Shown one piece after another: positions 15,959 to 24,349 of a DNA stretch of 64,000 bases. The notes beneath the pieces were generated by a model. The model worked only from the letters and a program-made list of their open reading frames with translations, searched no databases and was not told the DNA's origin. Position numbers and translations under genes: made by a program. This stretch comes from Oceanospirillum sp048264105 (lineage in GTDB: Bacteria > Pseudomonadota > Gammaproteobacteria > Pseudomonadales > Halomonadaceae): positions 310,001 through 374,000 of the forward strand of contig JBLXDJ010000003.1 of NCBI GenBank assembly GCA_048264105.1, written 5' to 3'. Every line of letters begins with the position of its first letter. The first letter of the stretch is position 1.

Positions 15959-16876
15959 ATGCGTAAGCCAGTTTCTTTTCGTCATTATAAACGCTGTAGC
16001 CGCAACGCTCACACGGGCAATGCCATCAGCTTCGGCATTTTTTCCCGCCAGTCTTTGCTGGCTGTTTTCGCAGGTCTGACACTACTGCTGACCGGTTGTG
16101 CCGGTGACCAGTCTGCGGCGGATCTGGCTAAAGCGGAACGTACGCTTTATCTGGAAGCGCGGGAGGCTCTGGAAGGCAACAATTTCATCCGTAGCCTTGA
16201 GCTGCTGGAAACACTGGAAACCAAATATCCGCTGGGACGTTTCTCTGAACAGGCGGTGCTGGAGCAGATCTATGCTCAGTATCGTAGTCAGGATTTTGAA
16301 ACGGCCCGCGCCACCGCTGATCGCTTTATCCGTCTGCATCCCCGCCACGCCCAGGTGGATTACGCCTATTACATGAAGGGTTTGTCCTCCTATATGGCAG
16401 GCCGTTACATGCTGGAAGGGCTGGAGCTGATCGACATTTCAGAGCGTGATCTGGGTGCGACCCGTGATGCCTTCACCGATTTCGATACCTTCCTGCGTCG
16501 CTTCCCGGATAGCCGTTATGCTTCTGATGCGCGCCAGCGCATGCTCTATATCCGTAACGTGCTCGCGCGTCGTGAGATCTTTATTGCCCAGTTTTATATC
16601 CGCAAAGGCGGTTATGTCGCGGCGATCAAACGCAGTCAGTTTGCGCTGGAAAACTATCCGACAGCCGGTGTTTCCGGTGATGCTTTAGCAACGCTGTCCG
16701 AAGCTTATCTGCATCTGGGCATGGAAGATGAAGCTCGTGAAACACTTAAACTGCTGAAGTCTCAGTACCCGAAACACAAGCAGCTGACATCCGGTGGCCA
16801 ACTGCAGCTGATCAAGCCACTGGGCGAAGGCAGCAAAGCCCCCTGGGAAGCGCTGATTCCGGACGTGTTCAGTTAA
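15959..16876 (+). CDS. bamD: Outer membrane assembly lipoprotein BamD
   Basis: Essential lipoprotein of the Bam complex that inserts beta-barrel proteins into the outer membrane. The lipobox LLTGCAG places the lipidated cysteine at residue 47 of a 305-residue product from the ATG at 15959. The signal region is unusually long, with about 30 hydrophilic residues before the hydrophobic core, so translation might start further in at a non-ATG codon; GGTGA lies just before this ATG. TPR-like helical repeats follow (LYLEAREALEGNNFIRSLEL, YPLGRFSEQAVLEQIYAQY, FLRRFPDSRYASDARQRM). Its divergent position to rluD supports the call. Confidence 0.95.
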   Translation: MRKPVSFRHYKRCSRNAHTGNAISFGIFSRQSLLAVFAGLTLLLTGCAGDQSAADLAKAERTLYLEAREALEGNNFIRSLELLETLETKYPLGRFSEQAVLEQIYAQYRSQDFETARATADRFIRLHPRHAQVDYAYYMKGLSSYMAGRYMLEGLELIDISERDLGATRDAFTDFDTFLRRFPDSRYASDARQRMLYIRNVLARREIFIAQFYIRKGGYVAAIKRSQFALENYPTAGVSGDALATLSEAYLHLGMEDEARETLKLLKSQYPKHKQLTSGGQLQLIKPLGEGSKAPWEALIPDVFS

Positions 16877-16967
16877 GGTCAGCGACGTATCCCGCCCGGC
16901 AGCTAAAATGAATTTTACCGCCGTGCTGTACTCAAACAGATACTCAACTCAGTTTTAGGATGACATC

Positions 16968-17237
16968 ATGGGCTTTATTCTTTTTCGCTTAATTATCTTT
17001 ATCGGTATTGTCTGGCTGGGTATTCGCCTGCTGAAGGCTTACAACCAGAAGAAGCTGGAATCCCAGCAGAAAGAGAATATATCCGGGCAACGGTCATCAG
17101 ATTCTCAACAGATGGTGCAGTGTCGCTACTGTAATCTGCACCTGCCGCAAACGGATGCCGTTAAACATGAAAGCCTCTGGTTCTGCTGTCATGAGCATAA
17201 AGAGCACTTTCTGGACGATGGTCCTGAAAAGAAATAG
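16968..17237 (+). CDS. PP0621-family small membrane protein with C-terminal cysteines
   Basis: An 89-residue protein with one N-terminal membrane helix (FILFRLIIFIGIVWLGIRLL), a basic and glutamine-rich linker, and a C-terminal segment with CRYCNLHLP and WFCCHEHKEHF that could bind zinc (two CxxC-like pairs plus histidines). It resembles the PP0621 family found next to bamD or pil genes in Pseudomonas. Its function is unknown. The ribosome-binding site AGGATGA lies seven bases upstream of the ATG, and a strong terminator follows. Confidence 0.75.
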   Translation: MGFILFRLIIFIGIVWLGIRLLKAYNQKKLESQQKENISGQRSSDSQQMVQCRYCNLHLPQTDAVKHESLWFCCHEHKEHFLDDGPEKK

Positions 17238-17280
17238 GCGCGGCTGATCTAAGACGAGCCAATCAGAATCGTTATAAAAC

Positions 17281-17329
17281 AAAAAGGGTGTGGATAACCG
17301 AATCATTCAGTTATCCACACCCTTTTTTT
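17281..17329. terminator. Bidirectional terminator between the PP0621-family gene and thiO
   Basis: AAAAAGGGTGTGGATAAC and its complement form an 18-bp stem with a short loop, flanked by A and T runs. Confidence 0.9.
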
Positions 17330-17374
17330 GTCAGCCCGACCCACCACATCCTTTATGGCAGTTCTCTGTCGGGC

Positions 17375-18526
17375 TTAAATCATCTCACCTTCTTTTTCTT
17401 CCAGCCGGGCCTTGGGCTGATAAGGTGCCGGATCAATAATCGTCTGCTGACCCAGCAGCTGATTACAGAGCAACTCCGTGGCAGCAGGCGCTAATACCAG
17501 TCCATTACGGAAATGGCCTGCATTGATATGCAGGTGACCGATTCCTTCCACCGCGCCGATAAAAGGCACGCCATCAGGAGAGCCCGGCCTCAGACCACAC
17601 CAGTGATGCTCTACCGGAATATCTTTCAGTGCCGGCAGAATCGCCTCTGCGCTGGCCTGCAGTGACTGGCGGGCTTCTTCTGTGGTTTGCTTGTTAAAGC
17701 CATCATATTCAAGCGTTGACCCGACAAGGATGCGGCCATCATTACGGGGGATCACATAGCGGCCATCCAGCATCACCACCCGATCCACCAGACCCGGCTC
17801 CGCTTTGTATACCATCATCTGACCGCGTACCGGCTCGATGGGAAAGTTCGGCAGCAGGTTTTCGCCGTCCTGACCCTCAGCCTTGAGCAGACCTGAGCTC
17901 CAGGCTCCGCTGCAAACGATTACCTGTCCGGCACTCAGGACGGAGGTATTCGTGTTCACACCAATCGCCTGACCATCCATTACCCGGATACTTTTTACTT
18001 CAACATGTTCCAGAATACGCACGTTCGGGCGTAGCTCCAGACTTCTCTTCAGCGCCTGTCCCAATCGGGGATTACGGATACTGCCCACTTCCGGCATCCA
18101 GATCGCCTGCTCTTTTCCGGGTGCGATATTGGCTTCGGTGCTGTAGATAAAATCCTGATCAACCTGATGCAGTGGCTGTTGGTATTTATCCGCCCATGCC
18201 AGCGCTTCGGCTTCATCCTCTACACGCAACATCAGCATGCCGCCGGAACGGAATTCAGGATCGATCCCGGTTTCTTCTGCCAGCTTCTTCGCCAGTTCGG
18301 GATAATAGCCCTGAGACCAGTTGGCCAACGCCGTAATCTCAGGACGGTAGCGCCATGGATACAGTGGCGAGACGATACCGCCACCTGCCCAGGAGGATTC
18401 TTTACACAACTCACCTTTATCAATAATGGTGACATCTGCACCGGAATCCGCCAGCGTACGGGCGGTCATCATGCCGATCACGCCACCACCGACGATCAGA
18501 AAATCGTTCAAGCTAATTGCCCTCAC
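17375..18526 (-). CDS. thiO: Glycine oxidase ThiO
   Basis: FAD-dependent amine oxidase that converts glycine to the imine used in thiazole formation for thiamine. The N-terminal dinucleotide fold is FLIVGGGVIGMMTARTLADSGADVTIIDKG, preserved from about residue 9. Family motifs SSWAGGGIVSPLYPWRY, RGQMMVY, WCGLRPGSPDGVPFIG and HFRNGLVLAPA follow, and the 383 residues fit the family. The GTG start overlaps the stop of the preceding pilin gene as TAGTG; a TTG at 18511, nine bases after GAGGG, is an equally possible start. In P. aeruginosa a thiO-like gene also adjoins the fimT/fimU pilin genes. Confidence 0.9.
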   Translation of the reverse strand: MRAISLNDFLIVGGGVIGMMTARTLADSGADVTIIDKGELCKESSWAGGGIVSPLYPWRYRPEITALANWSQGYYPELAKKLAEETGIDPEFRSGGMLMLRVEDEAEALAWADKYQQPLHQVDQDFIYSTEANIAPGKEQAIWMPEVGSIRNPRLGQALKRSLELRPNVRILEHVEVKSIRVMDGQAIGVNTNTSVLSAGQVIVCSGAWSSGLLKAEGQDGENLLPNFPIEPVRGQMMVYKAEPGLVDRVVMLDGRYVIPRNDGRILVGSTLEYDGFNKQTTEEARQSLQASAEAILPALKDIPVEHHWCGLRPGSPDGVPFIGAVEGIGHLHINAGHFRNGLVLAPAATELLCNQLLGQQTIIDPAPYQPKARLEEKEGEMI

Positions 18527-20220
18527 TATTTGTCTACTAGTTTCACTGTAATTTTAAGCTTTGGAGGTGTCTCATTAGTCCATTCAGACTCTGCTGTGAA
18601 AGTTTTGTCCGTTGGAATCAGGCCGCTGGTAAACAAAGAGAAGCTTCCGTTACCGTCCGCATCCAAAGCCATTATGTTATCCGGTAGAAAGCTATCGGCA
18701 ACTAAATTAACAATCTCAGCCTCAGTAACATACTCGCCAGCATCAAAGTTAACCGTTACGGTTATCGTATATTTCTTTGAATACTCCGGCGCAACAATAC
18801 TGGAACGAGCTTTCACACATCGACCATCAGTCGTTGCCTGAAATGGTGAGGAATCTCCCTGAACAACGCCATCATTGAACATGATATTCTCAAAGTTGCT
18901 TAGCAGATGATGTTTCCATGATACTGACAGCCAGCTGGATTGACTGTAGCTGCCCAAATAAATTGAGTCGCTTCCATCTCCACCTTCAAATACACCATTA
19001 AAGTCCCCTATAACGCATACAAAGTCATCCCCAGCCCCCATATCTACCGGCGAGTTATTATTTTTGCCGATATAGAGATAATCATCACCACCACCAAGCG
19101 TTGCACCTGAACTGTTCTTATCTTTCGTAATCCAGATATAGTCCGCCTGATCACCACTGGAAATAACAACGTTGGCATCTTTCCCTATACGGAGATAGTT
19201 ATAACCGTCACCTAACGCTATTGGACCTTGATTGGCATCCTTCCCAATCTCAATAGAATCGTTGCCGGCTCCCGCCGTAATTTGAACATTGCCATCTTTG
19301 CCAATATCCAGATAGTTGTTGCCAGCACCAAGGTTTATATAATCCTTGTTGGCATCCTGAGTGATAATGACTTCATCACTACCGCTGCCCAGGTCCAGAT
19401 TGCCGTTTAAGTCCTTGCCGATCAGAAGCTTATTATCACCATTACCAAGGTTAATATCCCCATTAGCATCCTTACCGATATCAATTTCATCGTCACCACT
19501 TCCGGCTAGGAGATTGCCATTCATATCTTTGCCAACAGCTAGGGTGTTATCCCCTTCCTGTAGGTTCAGGTCTCCATTAACATCTTTGCCTACATGAACT
19601 TTGTCATCAGAATCTGTTGTAACAGCAGTGCTGTCTCCTCCAAGATTAAGATCTCGGTTACCTGAATCATAAGTGGTATCACTTGTTGGGTTCTCTACCC
19701 CGCTCCAGCTCCCATCAGGGTTAACATTATCCTCAGCTACTGCGGTGACAATAACAACGGCTGGCCCGGAACTGCCGCTACAATCAGAAAAAACACATTG
19801 CGCCGCTTCTGCCCGAATCACATTATCCGCAGCACCTCCACCCAGCATGCGATCTGCATAGAGCACCGTTCCCAGCTGAACACTTTGTGCCCGGTTCTGG
19901 TTGTCATTCCAGGCAACTGTGGCGGTGTACTGATCGGTATCAGCCAGCCCTGCAACGGGGCTGACACTCCAGGTGACATCATAGGAGGCATTACCGGAGA
20001 CAACGTCATCCTGACTGCCGGCTGCGGCAGCACCATGATTGATCCGGAGGTTCTCAACTTCGTTTTGCACAAAAGCCAGGGCCTGAGTTCTGGCTTTTGT
20101 GGTTGCCCCCGCCTGCAGTAACTCCCCCTGAAATTTCGCTGTTGCTGCCATACCGACAGAAACCACCAGCACAACGATCAGAATTTCAATCAGCGTCATG
20201 CCTGTCTGTTTTTTCTTCAT
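18526..20220 (-). CDS. PilV-like minor pilin fused to an RTX-like beta-roll repeat domain
   Basis: A 564-residue prepilin, about three times the usual PilV length. The N-terminus MKKKQTG/MTLIEILIVV is a type III prepilin signal with glycine before the cut and glutamate at +5. Residues 20-200 resemble a PilV-type head, with a possible disulphide in QCVFSDC. Residues about 203-422 carry roughly 11 copies of a 19-residue repeat of pattern DNxLxIGKDxNGxLxLGxG, close to hemolysin-type calcium-binding repeats. Then comes NFENIMFNDGVV, a phrase typical of the end of RTX blocks, and a beta-rich tail. GAGGG seven bases before the ATG fixes the start. The gene occupies the end of the minor pilin operon, where Pseudomonas would carry pilY1; a tip adhesin or calcium-sensing role is inference. 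Confidence 0.85.
   Translation of the reverse strand: MKKKQTGMTLIEILIVVLVVSVGMAATAKFQGELLQAGATTKARTQALAFVQNEVENLRINHGAAAAGSQDDVVSGNASYDVTWSVSPVAGLADTDQYTATVAWNDNQNRAQSVQLGTVLYADRMLGGGAADNVIRAEAAQCVFSDCSGSSGPAVVIVTAVAEDNVNPDGSWSGVENPTSDTTYDSGNRDLNLGGDSTAVTTDSDDKVHVGKDVNGDLNLQEGDNTLAVGKDMNGNLLAGSGDDEIDIGKDANGDINLGNGDNKLLIGKDLNGNLDLGSGSDEVIITQDANKDYINLGAGNNYLDIGKDGNVQITAGAGNDSIEIGKDANQGPIALGDGYNYLRIGKDANVVISSGDQADYIWITKDKNSSGATLGGGDDYLYIGKNNNSPVDMGAGDDFVCVIGDFNGVFEGGDGSDSIYLGSYSQSSWLSVSWKHHLLSNFENIMFNDGVVQGDSSPFQATTDGRCVKARSSIVAPEYSKKYTITVTVNFDAGEYVTEAEIVNLVADSFLPDNIMALDADGNGSFSLFTSGLIPTDKTFTAESEWTNETPPKLKITVKLVDK
18955..19614 (-). repeat. 57-bp tandem repeat array encoding the RTX-like beta-roll
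   Basis: About 11 and a half degenerate copies of a 57-base unit, each encoding 19 residues. Conserved codons for GKDxNG recur every 57 bases, clearest in the part near 19614. The copies have diverged at the DNA level, so the array is not a recent expansion, but recombination could still change copy number. Confidence 0.85.
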
Positions 20221-20269
20221 CAGTTTGCCCTCATACCCGTCCATGGTATTCCTGCCTATGCGCCCCATA

Positions 20270-20827
20270 TCACCAATCCCGCCAACTGCCCGGTATCCGG
20301 ATAAAATCGGTCTGGGCAGGATCTGTGGAGTTTGGCGTCTGCAGCACACGAATCCTTTGTGTCCGGCTCAGGTCAGAATCCGATACAGCCGTTGCCTGCG
20401 CGGTTATCTCAACAACCCATTGCCCGCAGTCGGCACGGTCAGCCGGTTCAGGATCATCAAGACACTCCCTCAGATAGCTGACAGCCAGCGTATAAGTATC
20501 ACTGCCGCTGACGATTGTTGTGTCATCAGCACTCAGATCATTATAGGTGGTGCCATCACCATCCAGGTCGGCGGCATTCCAGCTATCAAATGAGGGATCA
20601 TTGGCATCCAGCCAGGCGATGCCGTACTCCAGCGCCGCTTCCGCTGCATAGCCTACTTCCTTGCTGCGATACTCATTGGCAGAGATCGCCTGCTCGGTCA
20701 GCAGGGTTCTGGCCCCCAGAAAGGTGATCACGGTCAGAGAGATCAGAAGCACAACCGCAAACATCAGGGTTGCGACACCGGCTTGTCGATTACGGCTAGA
20801 GCTAGGGCTTAATAAAGTAGCGGTCAT
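20270..20827 (-). CDS. pilX: Type IV pilus minor pilin-like protein PilX
   Basis: A 185-residue protein with an N-terminal PilX-type segment, QAGVATLMFAVVLLISLTVI, preceded by a short basic leader. Like other PilX proteins it lacks the classical FTLIE sequence. The helix continues as TFLGARTLLTEQAISANEYRSKEVGYAAEAALEYG, which matches the family. Minor pilins prime assembly of the type IV pilus at the inner membrane and sit at its tip. The start overlaps the end of pilW by 26 bases, so the two are almost certainly co-translated. The head domain is poorly conserved, and it could alternatively be called a GspK-like pseudopilin. Confidence 0.82.
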   Translation of the reverse strand: MTATLLSPSSSRNRQAGVATLMFAVVLLISLTVITFLGARTLLTEQAISANEYRSKEVGYAAEAALEYGIAWLDANDPSFDSWNAADLDGDGTTYNDLSADDTTIVSGSDTYTLAVSYLRECLDDPEPADRADCGQWVVEITAQATAVSDSDLSRTQRIRVLQTPNSTDPAQTDFIRIPGSWRDW

Positions 20828-21557
20828 TACGTACCCTCACTTTTCCGGTCACCGTTAAGGAGAACTCATCCTTAGTACCGCTGATGGTTACCTGAAGGTT
20901 GCGCTCTTCAATACAGGTATCTCCCGAGACACAGGGGTCGCCATCCGGAATATTAATCGCGCCGGGCTCTGCCAGAATATTACCGTTGCCATCGATATAG
21001 CTGATGATAAATTGAGTAATCTGAATATCGTCTTCAGTCAGGGATTCCCAAACATTACCCACTGCATAGTCACAGCCCGGATGGGGGCCCGCAGCCGTCA
21101 CTGTCGCTCCCCTTCGCAGCCTTAGCCTTTGAGTATCATCGAGGCTGAAACCATAGTGATTCATACCGCCAGTATAGGGATCATTATCACCATCCTGATC
21201 ATAACTATAGGTCACGCAGGAGCATTCATTTGCGGCATTGCAGTTCCACAACGTCAGGTTACTGACCGCATCGGTAAAAGGATTATCACGATAAAGGGTT
21301 TGCAGATTACCCATAGTGGCAGGAAGCGTACTATCGGCTAAACCACCGGCACGCTTCAGATCACTGAGAATAAGATCAAGACTGGCTCTGAGGTTATGAT
21401 TCAGTTGTGCCTGTTCGTTGTTGTCACCTGAGGATTTAAGCGTCGTCAGATAGGCTGACATCACAGCCCCGACCAACGTCAGGCCAAGAACCAGAGAGAT
21501 CAGAAGCTCCGGCAGAGTAAACCCTGACTGACGGGGCCTGTTGTTTCGAATTTTCAC
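20802..21557 (-). CDS. pilW: Type IV pilus minor pilin PilW
   Basis: A 251-residue prepilin with leader MKIRNNRPRQSG/FTLPELLISLVLGLTL: glycine before the cleavage site and glutamate at +5 with the proline variant seen in PilW. Mature PilW-type features are the LRASLDLILSDLKRAGG segment and a large cysteine-containing head (CNAANECSC). The GTG start follows the fimT stop TAG with no spacing. It works with the other minor pilins in initiating pilus assembly. Confidence 0.87.
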   Translation of the reverse strand: MKIRNNRPRQSGFTLPELLISLVLGLTLVGAVMSAYLTTLKSSGDNNEQAQLNHNLRASLDLILSDLKRAGGLADSTLPATMGNLQTLYRDNPFTDAVSNLTLWNCNAANECSCVTYSYDQDGDNDPYTGGMNHYGFSLDDTQRLRLRRGATVTAAGPHPGCDYAVGNVWESLTEDDIQITQFIISYIDGNGNILAEPGAINIPDGDPCVSGDTCIEERNLQVTISGTKDEFSLTVTGKVRVRNDRYFIKP

Positions 21558-22073
21558 CTAGCAGCCCTCCATGCCACTCACATCACCACAAGCTCTGACA
21601 CGCCCTAAGGTCGATACGACAACACCGCCCGCAAAGTTATCCGAAGAGAGTTCAAATGTGTCGCTATCGGAAGCCAGTCCGCGTACACCATCAAAGCTGA
21701 AGTTATAGCTGTCATCCATAGTCACACCGGAATAATCGTTGCTGGTGAGGTGACGGATCACCGGTGTTCCATTCACCGGCAGAGTACAGGCGTCGGCCTG
21801 TGTGGGGTTTGATGACGAGCAATCACAACCGGCAGACAGGCTAATTCCAACACACCAATTGGCACCTTCAGCGGCGGAAACAAAAATTGTCGTATTTCGT
21901 TTGATTGCTTCTGAACGGGCAAAAGCCAGCTCCTGCTTCAGATTGATCAACGCCCCGCGAACCCGCTCCTGCTCTATATATTCGCCCATATTAGGGGCCG
22001 CAAGCGCCGCAAGAATGGCAACGATGGCCAGCGTAATCAGCAGCTCTATCAGAGTGAATCCCTGCGCTCTCAT
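21558..22073 (-). CDS. GspH/FimT-type minor pilin (FimT or FimU)
   Basis: A 171-residue prepilin beginning MRAQG/FTLIELLITLAIVAILAALA, with a GspH-type domain (SEAIKRNTTIFVSA, FSFDGVRG, GRVRACGD). It belongs to the FimT/FimU group of type IV pilus minor pilins and is the first gene of the leftward operon followed by pilW, pilX and the pilV-like gene. GAGG lies about eight bases upstream of the ATG at 22073; an in-frame start further up would add a non-pilin tail. Six cysteines in the head suggest disulphides. FimT of some bacteria binds DNA in competence; whether this copy does cannot be seen. Confidence 0.85.
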   Translation of the reverse strand: MRAQGFTLIELLITLAIVAILAALAAPNMGEYIEQERVRGALINLKQELAFARSEAIKRNTTIFVSAAEGANWCVGISLSAGCDCSSSNPTQADACTLPVNGTPVIRHLTSNDYSGVTMDDSYNFSFDGVRGLASDSDTFELSSDNFAGGVVVSTLGRVRACGDVSGMEGC

Positions 22074-22141
22074 ATCAGCCTCTGTTTTTTCCCATATAAT
22101 TGTCTTAACATGCCACGCAGACATTGGATTAACAAGCACTC

Positions 22142-22188
22142 ATCATCGGTGCCTGCCATCGCAACCGGGTTCGTTTTTACCCGATGAT
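22142..22188 (+). promoter_or_regulatory. Structured leader just upstream of pilE
   Basis: ATCATCGG (22142-22149) can pair with CCGATGAT (22181-22188), and a GGGT/ACCC stem (22167-22182) inside it competes for the same CC bases. The region ends about 20 bases before the pilE ATG, so it lies in the leader if transcription starts upstream. It does not match the cyclic-di-GMP riboswitch pattern I know. Confidence 0.3.
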
Positions 22189-22209
22189 CAGGATTAAAAG
22201 GGAACGCAG

Positions 22210-22617
22210 ATGCCTGATTCCAAAACCCCAGAAAACGGATTTACCCTGATAGAACTTCTAATTGTGGTTGCCATTATTGGTATTCTGGCAGCCGTCGCCT
22301 ATCCCTCCTATCAGAGCTACGCCTTTGAAAGCCGCAGAACTGATGCCCACACGGCCATTCTGCGAATTCAGTTAGCACAGGAAAACTGGCGCGCCAGCCA
22401 CAACAGCTACAGCAATGAGATGGGCAGTACCGGTCTCAATACGTCCACCGGTTCCAGCGAGGGTTTCTACACCCTAGCTGTCAGCGATGCCAATGCAACA
22501 GGTTATAAAATAACCGCAACAGCGACAGGTTCTCAGACAGGCGATACCGGTTGCGGCAGCATAGTGCTGACCAAGTCCGCATCCGGAGAAACGAAGTCCC
22601 CGGTAAACTGCTGGTAG
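22210..22617 (+). CDS. pilE: Type IV pilin-like protein PilE
   Basis: A 135-residue prepilin with MPDSKTPENG/FTLIELLIVVAIIGILAAVAYPSYQSY, the classical type IVa pilin start, and a C-terminal disulphide pair (TGCGSIVL and PVNCW). PilE of Pseudomonas is a minor pilin needed for assembly and is the last gene of the fimU-pilX cluster next to ispH. Here it also adjoins ispH but is transcribed in the opposite direction from the other minor pilin genes. The ribosome-binding site is AAGGGAACGC. The major pilin gene is not in this window. Confidence 0.88.
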   Translation: MPDSKTPENGFTLIELLIVVAIIGILAAVAYPSYQSYAFESRRTDAHTAILRIQLAQENWRASHNSYSNEMGSTGLNTSTGSSEGFYTLAVSDANATGYKITATATGSQTGDTGCGSIVLTKSASGETKSPVNCW

Positions 22618-22648
22618 CAGATATAGCCTGCTGACCGGGTACAGAACG

Positions 22649-22690
22649 AAAAAAGCGCAGGCTTGTAAATAAACAAGACTGCGCTTTTTT
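22649..22690. terminator. Bidirectional terminator between pilE and ispH
   Basis: AAAAAAGCGCAG-g-CTTGT and its complement form a long stem with a six-base loop and T runs on both strands. Confidence 0.88.
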
Positions 22691-22734
22691 GTTTCGTCTG
22701 CGGCCATCACATCGCTCAGCAGATGATCACCGCA

Positions 22735-23715
22735 CTACTGACTGATATCTGTCAGCCGGAGTTCCTTCGGAATCGAAAACACTACATTCTCTTCCCGCCC
22801 GTCCAGCTCTACCGGCTCAGCAGCCCCCAGCTCTTTCAGACGATCAATCACCTGTTGCACCAGAATTGCAGGGGCAGATGCCCCGGCCGTGATACCGATT
22901 TTAGGCTCACCTTCAAGCCAGACAGGATCAATCTCAGAGGCATTGTCGATCAGATAGGCCTGAGTATTCATGCGCTCAGACAGCTCCCGCAACCGGTTTG
23001 AATTAGAGCTGTTGGGTGACCCCACCACCAGAACAAGATCACACTCTGTTGCCAACTGCTTCACCGCATCCTGACGGTTTTGAGTGGCGTAGCAGATATC
23101 ATCTTTCTTCGGCCCCTGAATCTCAGGAAACTTAGCCCGCAGAGCATCAATCACCCGTGCGGTATCATCCATCGACAGGGTCGTCTGGGTGACAAATGCC
23201 AGCTGGGACGGATCACGCACTTCAAGATTCGCAACATCAGCCTCATTTTCCACCAGATAGATAGAGCCACCGGCAGTGGTATCGTAACGGCCCATGGTGC
23301 CTTCCACCTCCGGATGCCCCTGATGGCCGATCAGGATGCACTCCTGCCCCTGCTTACTGTAACGCAACACCTCAAGATGAACCTTGGTTACCAGCGGGCA
23401 GGTGGCATCAAACACTTTCAGGCCGCGACGATCCGCTTCATCCTGCACCGCCTTAGAAACACCATGGGCACTGAAGATCACAATGGTGTCATCCGGTACC
23501 TCGTGCAGCTCATCCACAAAGATGGCCCCGCGCTCTTTCAGATCATTCACCACAAACTTATTGTGCACCACTTCATGACGCACATAGATAGGTGGCTCAA
23601 AGGCCTCCAGAGCACGATTCACAATCTCAATGGCGCGATCCACACCGGCGCAAAAACCACGGGGATTGGCCAGTTTGATCTGCATCTGTGCCGGATTTAC
23701 TTCGGTTGCTGACAT
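22735..23715 (-). CDS. ispH: 4-hydroxy-3-methylbut-2-enyl diphosphate reductase
   Basis: Last enzyme of the MEP isoprenoid pathway. A [4Fe-4S] protein reduces HMBPP to isopentenyl and dimethylallyl diphosphate. Cluster cysteines are visible in ANPRGFCAGVDRAI, VFDATCPLV and KDDICYATQNRQDAV, and substrate-binding histidines in YVRHEVVHN and IFSAHGVSK. The 326 residues are normal. It ends the leftward run murJ/ribF/ileS/lspA/fkpB/ispH, the same order as in Pseudomonas. Confidence 0.97.
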   Translation of the reverse strand: MSATEVNPAQMQIKLANPRGFCAGVDRAIEIVNRALEAFEPPIYVRHEVVHNKFVVNDLKERGAIFVDELHEVPDDTIVIFSAHGVSKAVQDEADRRGLKVFDATCPLVTKVHLEVLRYSKQGQECILIGHQGHPEVEGTMGRYDTTAGGSIYLVENEADVANLEVRDPSQLAFVTQTTLSMDDTARVIDALRAKFPEIQGPKKDDICYATQNRQDAVKQLATECDLVLVVGSPNSSNSNRLRELSERMNTQAYLIDNASEIDPVWLEGEPKIGITAGASAPAILVQQVIDRLKELGAAEPVELDGREENVVFSIPKELRLTDISQ

Positions 23716-23773
23716 GGGGTTCGCTCTTTAACAGTCAATCAGTTGTACAGTCGGTCAGGATAAAAGAAACCGG

Positions 23774-24238
23774 TTACGCTTCTGTAGCCTGCTCCGGGGC
23801 ATCTTCTACCGCGATAATTTCCACTTCGAACTTCAGGGCACGACCCGCCAGAGGGTGGTTAAAATCGACAGAAACCTGCTCATCATCAAACTCAACCACC
23901 ACACCCGGCAGCTCACCGTTTGCCTTGTCAGCAAAACTCAACATCAGACCCGGTTCCAGATTAAGATCCGGAGAGAACTGACTGCGCGGCAGTTTCTGAA
24001 CATTGCTTGGGTTGTGCTGACCAAAACCGTGCTCCGGTGCAATATCAAATTCCTGCTTAGCGCCTGCCGTCAGACCATGCAGCGGCTTTTCAAAACCTTC
24101 CGGCAGATTGCCGTCACCCACGATCAGACGTACAGGGTCTTTATCAAACGTGCTGTCGACGGTTGCGCCTTCATCAGCCAGTTTCAGGGCGAAGTGCAGG
24201 GTAACCTGTTTGCCGGGACCGATCTGTTGTTCACTCAT
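23774..24238 (-). CDS. fkpB: FKBP-type peptidyl-prolyl isomerase (SlpA/FkpB)
   Basis: A 154-residue cytoplasmic FKBP with the inserted IF (chaperone) domain typical of SlpA: LPEGFEKPLHGLTAGAKQEFDIAPEHGFGQ at the flap junction, and a short N-terminal half VTLHFALKLADEGATVDST. It catalyses proline isomerisation and acts as a folding helper. It lies between lspA and ispH, its usual place. Confidence 0.94.
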   Translation of the reverse strand: MSEQQIGPGKQVTLHFALKLADEGATVDSTFDKDPVRLIVGDGNLPEGFEKPLHGLTAGAKQEFDIAPEHGFGQHNPSNVQKLPRSQFSPDLNLEPGLMLSFADKANGELPGVVVEFDDEQVSVDFNHPLAGRALKFEVEIIAVEDAPEQATEA

Positions 24239-24349
24239 TCTTCAATTACCTTATTCGTTAGTCAGGCTGAACCTGAGCTCAGCATGGCAGGCTGCGATCA
24301 GACAGCCTGTTGAATTCGTTATCGCAGGGAAACCGGACTTAGCAGCCCG

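Noticed and set aside
18955..19614. CRISPR-like periodicity of 57 bases
   Set aside because: The repeats are degenerate, in frame and explained by the 19-residue protein repeat; there are no constant repeats with unique spacers.
22142..22188. Cyclic-di-GMP riboswitch before pilE
   Set aside because: The conserved GEMM-I core bases are not present; only simple competing stems are visible.
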